The position numbers and the translations under genes were made by a program. The notes under the pieces were generated by a model. The model had not been told where the DNA came from and ran no database searches. It saw nothing but the letters and a program-made list of their open reading frames with translations. From DASRDU01 sp046331565 (GTDB taxonomy: Bacteria; Acidobacteriota; Blastocatellia; RBC074), in contig JAXLQP010000001.1 of NCBI GenBank assembly GCA_046331565.1, positions 806,001 through 870,000 on the forward strand: 64,000 nt of DNA, read 5' to 3'. Of this stretch, positions 29,600 through 38,653 are shown in pieces. Position 1 is the stretch's first letter; the number at the start of each line of letters is the position of its first letter.

Positions 29600-31678
29600 A
29601 TGAAGAGCTGCCGTCAATTCACCTTTATGCAACGCCTGCTGATTGTTGCGCTGGCGATTTTCGTTGTTGTCTGCGGTCTGACAGCGTTCTCGCCGCGCGC
29701 TATTTCAGCCGCACAGCAAAGCGGCATTTACACCGAAGCACAGGCGTCCAGAGGGCAGGCGCTTTATGAAGCCCGCTGCGCTTCGTGTCATGGGTTGCGG
29801 CTCGAAGGCGGTTCGGCCTCGCCGCTCGCGGGCACGCGCTTTCAGAGCAAATGGGCGCAGGGCAACAAAACTGTTGATGAACTTTACTTCATCACCCGCA
29901 CGCAGATGCCTTACGGCGAAGGCAACACGATGACCACGCAGCAATACATTGACATTGTTGCTTATCTGCTGCGCGTCAACGGATGGCAGGCCGGAAGCAG
30001 TGAACTCGCCGCCGATTCATCAAAACTGAAACAGGTCAGAATCGTGCCGCAGGGATCGCTGAAGGATAACGCCCTGACTGCGCCTGCCGCGCCTGAGCCA
30101 AAGACTGGTGCGACAGGCACAATGGTGCCCACAGCGAATGTGCCTGTGCAGGACGAGTTGTTACGCGCGGGTGGCAATTCAACCGACTGGCTGATGTCAA
30201 ATCACGATTACGGCGGGCAGCGGTTCGTTGATCTCAAACAGATCAATCAGCAGAACGCCGCGACGCTGCGGCCCGTGTGCATGTATCAGGCGGGCGACAC
30301 CAAAGCCTTTCACACCAACCCGGTGGTTTATCGCGGCGTGATGTATCTGACGACTTCGACCTCGACCATTGCGCTCGATGCGACCACGTGCCGCGTGCGC
30401 TGGCGGCACAACTGGAGGCCGAAATCAATTGAGGTTCATCCGCCGAATCGCGGCGTGGCCATCAGCAACGGGCGCGTCGTGCGGGCCACGACTGACGGTT
30501 ATCTGTTCGCGCTCGACCTGGAAACCGGAAAGATGCTGTGGGAACGAAAGGTCGTCGCGGCGGAAAAGAACGAAGGCTCGTTCAATATGGCTCCGGTGAT
30601 TTATGACAACCTGATTCTGCTCGGCCTGGGCATCAGCGAGCAGGGCGTCAGGGGCTGGGTCGGAGCTTTCAAACTGGAAAACGGCGATCCGGTCTGGCGC
30701 TTCAATACAGTTCCTGCCGAAGGCGAACCCGGCGCTGAAACCTGGGGACAGACGAATGCGCGCGAACACGGCGGCGGGGCCGTCTGGTCGCCGCTTTCAC
30801 TCGACCCGCAGGCCGGGCTGCTGTACGTGCCCGTTGCCAATCCCGCACCCGACTTTCACGATGACATCCGGCCCGGCGCGAATCTTTACACCAATTCGAT
30901 GGTCGTGCTGGAAGTGAAGACCGGCAAACTGAAATGGTTTTATCAGGCCGTGCCGCACGACACACACGACTGGGACATTACGCAGGTCAGCCCGCTTTTT
31001 ACCGCCAAAGTCGCGGGCCGCAGCCGCAACCTCGTTGCCGTTGTCGGCAAGGACGGGCTGCTGCACGTGCTTGACCGCGACAGCAAGGAGCATTTGTACG
31101 AAACTCCGGTGACGACGCGACTCAACACGGACGTTTCTGTTCCGGTCAGTGGCATTCGGGCGTGTCCCGGCGTGCTCGGCGGCGTGTTATGGAACGGCCC
31201 CGCATTCAATCCGGGAACCGGCATGCTTTACGTTCCGGCGGTTGACTGGTGCGGCACTTTCAAGAAAGCGCCCGAAGCGCGTTTTGTCGAAGGCCAGACT
31301 TACATGGGCGGCAGTTACATTGGCGACCCGCCCGACAAGGCGCGGGGCTGGCTGACGGCGATTGATGCCTCAACGGGAGCCGTGCGCTGGCAGTACGAAT
31401 CGAAGAAGCCAATGCTGGCGGCAGTGACGACCACTTCGGCTGATCTGATTTTTACGGGAGAAATGACCGGAGATTTTCTGACTATTGATGCGCGCACCGG
31501 CAGGGTGCTGTATCGGTTCAATACCGGCGGGCCGATGAACGGCGGCGTGATTACTTATGCCATCAACGGCAAACAGTACGTTGCGGCGGCATCGGGCAGC
31601 GCCTCCGGTTTCTGGTTTGCGCCGCCAGGATCATCAACCATCGTGGTCTTTGCGCTGCCGGATAAAAGTTCGTTCTGA
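29600..31678 (+). CDS. PQQ-dependent dehydrogenase with N-terminal cytochrome c
   Basis: 692 aa. A signal peptide (MQRLLIVALAIFVVVCGLTAF) is followed by a cytochrome c domain with CASCHG at about residue 55 and a later Met-rich PYGEGNTMTTQQ. From about residue 165 comes an eight-bladed quinoprotein propeller with repeated W motifs (GKMLWERK, GKLKWFYQ, GAVRWQYE) and the DTHDWD signature. Periplasmic oxidation of an alcohol or sugar with electron transfer to the fused haem is expected. The cytochrome is N-terminal, whereas classic quinohaemoprotein alcohol dehydrogenases carry it at the C-terminus. Start fixed by AGGAG before 29600. Confidence 0.92.
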   Translation: MKSCRQFTFMQRLLIVALAIFVVVCGLTAFSPRAISAAQQSGIYTEAQASRGQALYEARCASCHGLRLEGGSASPLAGTRFQSKWAQGNKTVDELYFITRTQMPYGEGNTMTTQQYIDIVAYLLRVNGWQAGSSELAADSSKLKQVRIVPQGSLKDNALTAPAAPEPKTGATGTMVPTANVPVQDELLRAGGNSTDWLMSNHDYGGQRFVDLKQINQQNAATLRPVCMYQAGDTKAFHTNPVVYRGVMYLTTSTSTIALDATTCRVRWRHNWRPKSIEVHPPNRGVAISNGRVVRATTDGYLFALDLETGKMLWERKVVAAEKNEGSFNMAPVIYDNLILLGLGISEQGVRGWVGAFKLENGDPVWRFNTVPAEGEPGAETWGQTNAREHGGGAVWSPLSLDPQAGLLYVPVANPAPDFHDDIRPGANLYTNSMVVLEVKTGKLKWFYQAVPHDTHDWDITQVSPLFTAKVAGRSRNLVAVVGKDGLLHVLDRDSKEHLYETPVTTRLNTDVSVPVSGIRACPGVLGGVLWNGPAFNPGTGMLYVPAVDWCGTFKKAPEARFVEGQTYMGGSYIGDPPDKARGWLTAIDASTGAVRWQYESKKPMLAAVTTTSADLIFTGEMTGDFLTIDARTGRVLYRFNTGGPMNGGVITYAINGKQYVAAASGSASGFWFAPPGSSTIVVFALPDKSSF

Positions 31679-31682
31679 AATT

Positions 31683-31934
31683 TCAGGACTGACTTTTACG
31701 CGCATTCAGTTCGGCCCTGACCCGGCGTTGTCTTGCCTGGGCGCGCCGGATGGCCGCTTTCATGAGCCTGGCGCGCTGCTGGCACTGCTCGAATCTGGTG
31801 CTGTCAGGTTGCGCTTCAGATTCCTGCAAAGACCTGAGCAGCGCCTGCCAGAGTTCGTCATTCAGCGCGAAACTGTTCAGTTCCGCTTCTGCCAGTGCCG
31901 TTTCCAGCAGTGTTTGATGGTTGCTGGTATCCAT
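31683..31934 (-). CDS. Small hypothetical protein
   Basis: 83 aa: MDTSNHQTLLETALAEAELNSFALNDELWQALLRSLQ..., ending in a very basic helix (RLMKAAIRRAQARQRRVRAEL). I do not recognise a family. A ribosome site (GGGAGTCGGAAG) precedes the ATG at 31934. It converges on the PQQ dehydrogenase, with four bases between stops. It may be a coiled-coil or nucleic-acid-binding protein, judging only by composition. Confidence 0.55.
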   Translation of the reverse strand: MDTSNHQTLLETALAEAELNSFALNDELWQALLRSLQESEAQPDSTRFEQCQQRARLMKAAIRRAQARQRRVRAELNARKSQS

Positions 31935-32255
31935 TACTTCCGACTCCCGAATCTGTCTGATCCGCAACGCGGGAAGGATCAGAACCGTTTACGTCAGAAT
32001 ACCAGACAATCCGCGTGCCACTGGTCAGCGTGTCTGTTTGAATGTTCTGAAGTCAGATTCAGCCGCTGACTGTTGCAACCCGATACACCGGCAGACACCA
32101 CAGATTGATGCAGCCTCATTAACATTAAAAAAACAGTGCCTCGGAATCTGATGAGGCCCTGACCTGCGTAAAGCTGCATGCACCTGTTCCCCTGTGCCTT
32201 GTCGCAACACAAAGTTCCATTCGAAATCTGCTGCAAAAATTACCGGAGAATGCAG
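31935..32255. other. Divergent intergenic region upstream of the putative selenoprotein
   Basis: The gap holds the promoters of the small minus-strand gene and of the TGA-containing thioredoxin-fold gene. One imperfect inverted repeat (GCCTCAT at 32112 and ATGAGGC near 32149) brackets an A-rich stretch. No other element is evident. Confidence 0.4.
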
Positions 32256-33431
32256 ATGTCAAAGACTCTGATCATTTCCAGTCTCATCCTGAGCAGCCTG
32301 GCGCTGACCGGCAACCTGCGTGCTGATGAATCGTCACGGCATCTGATCTATGACGGGATTGAAACCCCTGTTGTCGCGCCGCCCGCATCATTCACTCCGA
32401 CCAGTGAAGCCGATTTGTGGGTTACGCTCGCCGATCTGACCCGCGCCACAAAATTCGTTCTGAAGCCGCAGGGCGTGTGCCGCGATGAACTATGCTTCCC
32501 ACTGCCCAAAGGTCGGCAGCAGGCTTTTCTGAAAAAGCAGGGCAGTGTCAGTTGGTTCAACCTGAGCGAATTTGCACGGCTGGCACGGCAGCCGGTCGCC
32601 TTCGATGCAGAACATCAGGTCTGGTTCATTGGCCCGCGTGCTGATGAACAGAACGGTTTTCTCAGTACGCTTACCGCGCCCGATTTCACTTTGCCGGATG
32701 TGAACGGCAGGAAACATTCGCTCTCTGATTTTCGCGGCAAAAAAGTGCTGCTGCTGACGTGGGCTTCGTGGTGAGGCTGCCGCTTCGATCTGCCAGGCTG
32801 GCAGACTTTGTATCACGAACTGAAAGATCGTAATTTCGAGATCGTGTCAGTCGCGCAGGATACCGGAGGCGTAAAGGATGCCGCGCCATGGATTGCCGCC
32901 GCGAAACCTGAATACACGGTGCTGATTGACGAGCAGCACCTGGTCACACGCCTTTACAACATGGTCAATGTCCCGACCGCCGTCTGGATCAACGAGCAGG
33001 GCCGCATCGTGCGCCCGAACGAAGTTGCTTATGTGGACAATCGCTACACCAGCATGCACAAACTTGAGGCCGCGCCTTATCTGGCAGGCATCCGCGACTG
33101 GGTGGCGCAGGGCGAGCAGAGCGCCTTTGCCCTGAGTGAAAAGGAATTGAAGGACAGACTCGCGCCGCAGAATCCTGAATGGGCGCTCGCTGCGGCTGAG
33201 TTTGCCCTGGCTGAATATCTTTATCACCAGGGGCAGCGCGCGGCTTCGATCAGACATTACAAAGAAGCGCAGCGCCTCAATCCTGAAAACTGGAATTACA
33301 AACGCCAGGCGTGGGCGCTCTCAGACGCCGAGCGCGATTACGGCACCAGCTTTTTGAAGGAAGTGCAGAAACTCAACGGCAAACCTTACTACGCGCCGCG
33401 CCGCCTGCCCGAAGTGAAGAAACCGCAATGA
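32256..33431 (+). CDS. Putative selenoprotein: exported thioredoxin-fold (TlpA/AhpC-like) protein, TGA-encoded Sec
   Basis: Read through one in-frame TGA (32772-32774), the gene gives 391 aa. Signal peptide MSKTLIISSLILSSLALTG, a domain of about 120 residues, then the redoxin core: APDFTLPDVNGRKHSLSDFRGKKVLLLTWASW-U-GCRFDLPGWQ with U173-G-C175. It continues FEIVSVAQDTGG, NVPTAVWINEQGRIV (cis-Pro region) and a TPR-like C-terminus (AEYLYHQGQRAASIRHYKEAQRLNPENW). The TGA replaces the first redox Cys exactly; the frame stays open and conserved afterwards. A 7-bp hairpin with GGC loop lies 14 bases downstream of the TGA. Start at 32256 follows GGAG. A nonsense-mutated pseudogene is the alternative. 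Confidence 0.82.
32789..32805 (+). promoter_or_regulatory. Bacterial SECIS-like hairpin after the in-frame TGA
   Basis: TCTGCCA (32789-32795) pairs perfectly with TGGCAGA (32799-32805) around a GGC loop. The loop begins 21 bases after the TGA. Bacterial SECIS elements are small hairpins just 3' of the UGA with a short apical loop that has a G in its first two bases; this one fits stem, loop and distance. Confidence 0.75.
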
Positions 33432-33433
33432 AG

Positions 33434-33535
33434 AGACAGCCACGAATGAACACGAACTATTACGAATCCCGGTTGCCTGAATTGCAGATCAGACGTGTCA
33501 CCGCTCAATTATTCGTGAACATTCGTGGCTGCCTG
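33434..33535. repeat. Family C palindrome (CCACGAATGAACACGAA), copy C1
   Basis: Left arm CAGCCACGAATGAACACGAA, right arm ATTCGTGAACATTCGTGGCTG. It lies between the convergent selenoprotein-like gene and the TSUP gene. Related copies are near 34.6 and 40.5 kb. Confidence 0.85.
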
Positions 33536-33551
33536 TAATTGCTTTTGCTGG

Positions 33552-34445
33552 TCAGGCCTCTGCTTTTCGTTCGACCGGCATTCTGCTTTCAGCCAGGGCT
33601 GACCGCAGCATCGAAAGCGCGGTGTAAGTGACGACCACTACTACCAGCCAGTACACATATTTCAGGTTCAACTCTTTGACGATATAAGCCGCAATCAGAA
33701 CTGCCGGAATTCCGCCAATGGCCAGTCCGATTGCCGCACGCAGGTTATATCGCCCCTTGCTGATAAATTGTGTGCTGCCGACCGGCATCAGGAAAGCGCA
33801 CGATCCCATCATAATCGGGAATGCTGCTTTGGGATTCATGCCCAGCAAAATAATCATAATGAGACATGGCCCATACAGACCAATCCCAAGTGACATCAGC
33901 GCGCCCAGAACAAAATTTCCGGCAACGCCAATCCAGAGTTTCATTCCATACAGGCCAACCTGACCACTGTCAGCCTGCTCGTTGAAAAGTTTCCAGAGTA
34001 AAAACGCGGCTGCGGCCAGTAAGGCAATGCCCATTCCGATCTGTATATTGCGGCGAGGCCATCTTGTTGTGAATTTTGCGCCCAGCCACATTCCAAGCAC
34101 AGAAGCGACTATCAGCATGACAAGCGTCAGCATCTCAACACGGACGACTGTAATATAGATGAATGCCTGCGTAATCGTTGGCAGGGTGTGGCCAACGTTC
34201 AGTGTTCCGGGCAGGTCTTCATCCTTAACCTTCTTCAGAAATCTGAACAGCGAAGTGGTCGTGGCAAATGAACCGATGCCAAGGGTGTCAAAGAAGTTCG
34301 TGATAAAACCGATGCCTGCATCAACCGGCCCCGGCGTGGCCGGTTCGTCGCGGCGCGTTTGTCTGATGGCCAGCAGCCAGGTGATGAGGTAGAAAGCGGT
34401 GAAACCGCCGAGCGCAATAAAGAGCCAGGTTTTCATAGTCAGCAT
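33552..34445 (-). CDS. TSUP-family sulfite/anion exporter (TauE/SafE-like)
   Basis: 297 aa with about eight membrane segments. The first half has GFITNFFDTLGIGSFATTTSLFRF and the second GALMSLGIGLYGPCLIMIILLGMNPKAAFPIMMGSCAFLMPVGS, the two related Gly/Pro-rich motifs of TauE/SafE proteins. They are thought to move sulfur-containing or organic anions across the inner membrane; the substrate is unknown. Start placed at 34445 (MLTMKTWLF); the ATG at 34436 is also possible. Upstream codons run into a family A repeat and are discarded. Confidence 0.88.
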   Translation of the reverse strand: MLTMKTWLFIALGGFTAFYLITWLLAIRQTRRDEPATPGPVDAGIGFITNFFDTLGIGSFATTTSLFRFLKKVKDEDLPGTLNVGHTLPTITQAFIYITVVRVEMLTLVMLIVASVLGMWLGAKFTTRWPRRNIQIGMGIALLAAAAFLLWKLFNEQADSGQVGLYGMKLWIGVAGNFVLGALMSLGIGLYGPCLIMIILLGMNPKAAFPIMMGSCAFLMPVGSTQFISKGRYNLRAAIGLAIGGIPAVLIAAYIVKELNLKYVYWLVVVVVTYTALSMLRSALAESRMPVERKAEA

Positions 34446-34539
34446 GGCGTAATCTTTGTTGGGGTTCCCTTCAGAAAAGTGTGGTGCGAGCGAGCAGATA
34501 GTACAGTCTTTCATCCGATTTATGAAGCCTGCGACGCAC

Positions 34540-34732
<193 letters not shown>

Positions 34733-34795
34733 CTCACCTGAAACTCACGGCGGGCAGGTTTGCCGACGCTTTGAAAGCTGCGGTAAGCTGGCTTT

Positions 34796-35233
34796 ATGGA
34801 ATGGATTCAAAAAGAGTTTTCATTGCAGGCGCGACCGCGCGGCTTTCACCTGATTACGCGCGAAGTGCTGGAACATCTGCCCGAACTGCGCGGCATTGCA
34901 ACCGGCATTCTGCATCTGTTCATTCAGCACACTTCGGCATCGCTGACGATCAATGAAAATGCCGACCCGGATGTGCGCGGCGATCTTGAACGCCACTTCA
35001 ATCACCTTGCGCCGGAAAATGCGCCGCATTATGAACACACGCTCGAAGGGGCGGACGATATGCCCGCGCACATCAAGGCTTCGCTGCTGGGTAGTTCAGT
35101 TTCGATTCCGGTCAGGGATGGTCAGTTGCGGATGGGGACGTGGCAGGGCATTTATCTGTGCGAACACCGCAATCACGGCGGAGCGCGGCGCATCGTGGCG
35201 ACTCTTTACGGGGCAGGGAAACGGCGCGACTGA
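34796..35233 (+). CDS. yjbQ: YjbQ-family (UPF0047) protein
   Basis: 145 aa, the usual family length. The signature HTSASLTINENADPDVRGD is intact, followed by HTLEGADDMPAHIKASLLGSSVSIPV and GTWQGIYLCEHRNHGG. Members show weak thiamine-phosphate-synthase activity, but the physiological role is unsettled. Start at 34796. It lies alone between divergent and convergent minus-strand genes. Confidence 0.92.
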   Translation: MEWIQKEFSLQARPRGFHLITREVLEHLPELRGIATGILHLFIQHTSASLTINENADPDVRGDLERHFNHLAPENAPHYEHTLEGADDMPAHIKASLLGSSVSIPVRDGQLRMGTWQGIYLCEHRNHGGARRIVATLYGAGKRRD

Positions 35234-35323
35234 ATCAAACCGAATTCGATTGCAGGCGCATGTCCGGGAAATGAACTGAGGCGTCCGGGCTTCTTTGAGG
35301 CGCTGAACTTCAGTAATGTGCGC

Positions 35324-36472
35324 TTACTGGTCGGCAGCAATGTAATTGGTCGTGACCAGCGACCAGTAGGACGGGTATCGCCCTTCGGCAAAATCATTGA
35401 GAAAGACTGTCACGCGCTGAAGCAGCGTCGTCAGGCGGTGGCCGGGCAATCCGGCAGGGTGTCCGCCGCGCGCGACGGCGGCGCGAATGAACAGGCTGCG
35501 GTCATTGATCGGCAGCTTTCTGACGTTGCTGACAAAGGCTTCAAAGACGCGATTCTGAAACAGGTACTGCTCCACGTTTGAAGTGTAGAAAGCCGAGACG
35601 GTCAGACCCTTTTTGCGCAGGTAATCACCCACCGCAGCGAAAGCCTTGTCGCCCGCGAAATCTCCGGTCACAGGCACGATCAGATTTTTGAGCTGCATGT
35701 TTCTGACGAATTCATAGTCTTCATTGCTGGTCAGAAAATGCCCGTATTTGCCGTGCAGATCGGTCTGCAAAATCAGATCCTTCATCGTCGGAAAGTATGA
35801 ACGCTGGTAGCCGTACCGCGTCTGATAGGTGATCTCCAGCCCGTTGTCCCTGAAACTGTCGAACAGGTATTGCAGGTCTTTCTGTTCGGCTTCAGACAAC
35901 TGATACTGAAAATCCTTCTGAATCATCCGTGATATTTCGGCCAGCGTCGCGGCGTGGAATTTTTCATCAACCGGAGTGCTGTTCAGATAATCGAGAACTT
36001 CAGTAATCTGTGCGGTCGTGCCGGGCGCTTTGCCTTTCACGAGCGGGCGACTCAGCAGCCGCGACAGAAACTGCACGCGGTCAGGCGCGAGGTGAAAGAT
36101 CGCCTTGAACATCAGGTGCTGAATCGCCGCCTGGTGACGAATGTCAATGATGAAGGCAATGCGCGGGCGCACGCGGGCAATGTAGGTGAAGTTCTGTTCC
36201 GGCCCGACGCCAATGTATGCGCCACCGGGCGCACTCAGTTGTTTCAGCTTGTCGGTGATGTGCAGAAACGATGTCTCGTTTGACACCAGATTGTCTGAAT
36301 GAAAGCTGCCGCCCGGTTCAGACAGTTCGCGGATCAGACGCGAAAACTCAGTAGCTGACAGACCGTCGGGCGCTGTCGCCTGAACCTGCGCCGCCGGTTT
36401 TGACTGAGCCATGACAGAAGCAGTCAGAATCAGAAACTGAATCAGGATCAGCGTCAGTTTGCGTCGGTACAT
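35324..36472 (-). CDS. Exported protein of unknown function (LIC_10091-like)
   Basis: 382 aa. Signal peptide MYRRKLTLILIQFLILTASVMAQ. The conserved opening FSRLIRELSEPGGSFHSDNLVSNETSFLHI, then GVGPEQNFTYIARVRPRIAFIIDIRHQ and GDFAGDKAFAAVGDYLRKKG, resemble a conserved bacterial family with no assigned function; the middle hints at a SAM-methyltransferase-like Rossmann fold, which is only an impression. A strong hairpin terminator for the next upstream gene lies between its start and that gene. Confidence 0.82.
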   Translation of the reverse strand: MYRRKLTLILIQFLILTASVMAQSKPAAQVQATAPDGLSATEFSRLIRELSEPGGSFHSDNLVSNETSFLHITDKLKQLSAPGGAYIGVGPEQNFTYIARVRPRIAFIIDIRHQAAIQHLMFKAIFHLAPDRVQFLSRLLSRPLVKGKAPGTTAQITEVLDYLNSTPVDEKFHAATLAEISRMIQKDFQYQLSEAEQKDLQYLFDSFRDNGLEITYQTRYGYQRSYFPTMKDLILQTDLHGKYGHFLTSNEDYEFVRNMQLKNLIVPVTGDFAGDKAFAAVGDYLRKKGLTVSAFYTSNVEQYLFQNRVFEAFVSNVRKLPINDRSLFIRAAVARGGHPAGLPGHRLTTLLQRVTVFLNDFAEGRYPSYWSLVTTNYIAADQ

Positions 36473-36600
36473 TGCAGCCCTCCTGTTGATGCGTCAAAAA
36501 CTGGCCAGCGAATCTGCCTGTGACTGTGCTCAATCATCAGGCGCGGGTGTGGAATGCGCCGCTATTGTATGCGCAGCAGCGCGCCGGGCAAAGTCCGGCG

Positions 36601-36651
36601 ATAAAAACAGCGCGGCCCGCGATGATCCTGACCATCGCGGGCCGCGCTGTT
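36601..36651 (-). terminator. Intrinsic terminator of the S8 protease gene
   Basis: Two perfect 19-base arms (36606-36624 AACAGCGCGGCCCGCGATG and 36633-36651) around an 8-base loop. On the minus strand the stem is followed by a T run (complement of AAAAA at 36603-36607). It lies 30 bases beyond the protease stop codon. Confidence 0.9.
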
Positions 36652-36680
36652 GCTGATCAAATTGAAATCAGTCAGGCGCC

Positions 36681-38234
36681 TCAGGGACGCTGCAGCCAGA
36701 AAGTGTAGCTGCCGCTGCCGCTGGTCGAATAAATCCGCCAGAGGTAATAACCCGACGTGCCGTTGTATGAAATCACCTTGTCATAAGTTGAACCGTCAGC
36801 TTTGGCGACCATTGCCCAGGCGTAGCCGTTCCACTTGTACAGGTACAGATCGAAATCAGTGCCCGCCGGGCCGCGCAGCCAGCCCTGGTGCAGACCGCTG
36901 ACAGTGCTTTGATAATAATTGCCGTTCGGCTGGTACTGGTATGAACCGGCTCCTGAAAGCGATCCGGTGTAAGCCGTGCAGCCGGTGCAGGGCGCAGTAC
37001 TGCCCGTTCCCCCGCCGGTGCCGCCACCGGTGCCGCCGCCGCTGCTGCTGACCAGTGAATAAAGCAGCAGGTTCGGTGAACCGGTGCCGATGCTGCTCAG
37101 CACGCCTGACGTAGCCCCGCTCGTCAGCGCGCTGGCCACCGTCGCGGGCGGCGCGCTCGGATTGTTCTGCAAATAGAGCGCAGCCACACCAGCCACGTGC
37201 GGAGTCGCCATTGACGTGCCGCTGATCGTGTTGGTTGCGGTGTCGCTGCTGTACCACGCGGAGGTGATGCTGTAACCAGGCGCGAAAATATCAACGCAGC
37301 TTCCGTAATTCGAGAACGACGCGCGTGCATCGCTGCTCGTTGATGCGCCGACTGTGAGGGCGGCTGAAACGCGCGCCGGCGAAGTGTTGCAGGCATCAGC
37401 GCCATCGTTGCCAGCGGCAATTGCGTAAGTCACACCGGCATTGATCGAATTCTGCACCGCCTGATCGAGCGAAGTTGAAAGGCCGCCGCCCAGGCTCATG
37501 TTGGCGACGGCAGGTTTGACGGCATTCGATGTGACCCAGTCAACACCGGCAATGACGCCGGATGAACTGCCGGAACCGCTGCAGTTGAGTACGCGCACGG
37601 CATAGAGCCTGACACCTTTGGCGACGCCGTAGGTGCTGCCGCCGACGGTGCCCGCGACGTGCGTGCCGTGACCGTTGCAGTCATTGCCGTTCTGCCCGTC
37701 GCCAATCGCATCATAAGCGATGACGGCGCGGCCACCGAACTGCTGATGCGTCGTGCGAATGCCGGTGTCAATGATGTAAACGTTCACGCCTGAACCGGTC
37801 GCGTTGTAAGTGTAATTGCCATCGAGCGGCAGCGGGTGCTGATCAATGCGATCAAGGCCCCAGGTTGCGCCGCTCTGCGTGTCGGTGGCTTTGACCTCGA
37901 CATCTTCTTCGACGAGTTCAACGCGCGGATCCTGGCTGAGTCGCAGCGCGGCGGCTTCGGGCAGTTCAATGGCAAAGCCGTTGAGCGCGTGTTTGAAAAT
38001 ATGACTGAGTTTGCCGCTGAAACGACCGGAAAGTTCATAAGCGATCTCTTCGGCCTTTGATTCATCGCCGCGCGGCCCGGCGGCTTCATCCTTCAGTTTG
38101 ACGATATACTGACCGGCAATCGCGCGCGGACGTTTGAGAATGCGGCCCTGATTCTGCTGGCCGTGCGCCGTCTGTGGCAGCGAGGCCGGAAGGCACAGCG
38201 CAATGAATGCAACATAGACAAGAAGTTTTTTCAT
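36681..38234 (-). CDS. Secreted subtilisin-like serine protease (S8, aqualysin type)
   Basis: 517 aa. Signal peptide, an inhibitor-I9 propeptide (GQYIVKLKDEAAG...RVELVEEDVEV), then the catalytic domain with NVYIIDTGI (Asp), NGHGTHVAGTV (His) and SGTSMATPHVAG (Ser). A Gly-rich linker (GGGTGGGTGGGTG) leads to a C-terminal pre-peptidase-like domain of about 95 residues (GSYQYQPNGNYYQSTVSG...FWLQRP). Paired cysteines fit an extracellular enzyme. Start at 38234 is set by GGAG. It ends at a strong terminator. Confidence 0.95.
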   Translation of the reverse strand: MKKLLVYVAFIALCLPASLPQTAHGQQNQGRILKRPRAIAGQYIVKLKDEAAGPRGDESKAEEIAYELSGRFSGKLSHIFKHALNGFAIELPEAAALRLSQDPRVELVEEDVEVKATDTQSGATWGLDRIDQHPLPLDGNYTYNATGSGVNVYIIDTGIRTTHQQFGGRAVIAYDAIGDGQNGNDCNGHGTHVAGTVGGSTYGVAKGVRLYAVRVLNCSGSGSSSGVIAGVDWVTSNAVKPAVANMSLGGGLSTSLDQAVQNSINAGVTYAIAAGNDGADACNTSPARVSAALTVGASTSSDARASFSNYGSCVDIFAPGYSITSAWYSSDTATNTISGTSMATPHVAGVAALYLQNNPSAPPATVASALTSGATSGVLSSIGTGSPNLLLYSLVSSSGGGTGGGTGGGTGSTAPCTGCTAYTGSLSGAGSYQYQPNGNYYQSTVSGLHQGWLRGPAGTDFDLYLYKWNGYAWAMVAKADGSTYDKVISYNGTSGYYLWRIYSTSGSGSYTFWLQRP

Positions 38235-38653
38235 GCAGACTCCGGTTAAGCAGGTCGGATCAGTAAACGGATGCACTCCGACCCAGAGTTGTATCAGCAA
38301 TGAATTCTGATCTGAGACGCCACCGCCCCGGATGAACGTGGCGGCGGATGATGGCGTGAGGACTGACAAACCGATTCGGAGCGTGGCGCTCACACTCGGA
38401 ACTTTATTTTCCTGGTCAATCGGGCATCAGACAGACACTGATCTGACTGCTGATAAATAAGTCGCGGGCAAAAGAATTTGATATTCAGTGAATAAGTGAT
38501 TCGACCAGAGTTCAGGGGGCTGACTGATTGTGAGGTTTCGGACTGTAGCACGGGGCATATCCGCTGCCAAGATGCAAAAACCGGATTTAATGTTAGAGTG
38601 AATTGCGTCAGCCGCAGGCCGAAATGACAGTGAGTAAAAATGAATCCGCGCGG
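38235..38653. other. Gap upstream of the protease gene
   Basis: About 420 bases between two minus-strand genes. It should contain the protease promoter. I see no hairpin, repeat family or credible reading frame in it. Confidence 0.4.

Noticed and set aside
32178..32808. Two separate genes on either side of the TGA at 32772
   Set aside because: Both halves are in the same frame, one redoxin domain spans the TGA, and the second half has no ribosome site of its own.
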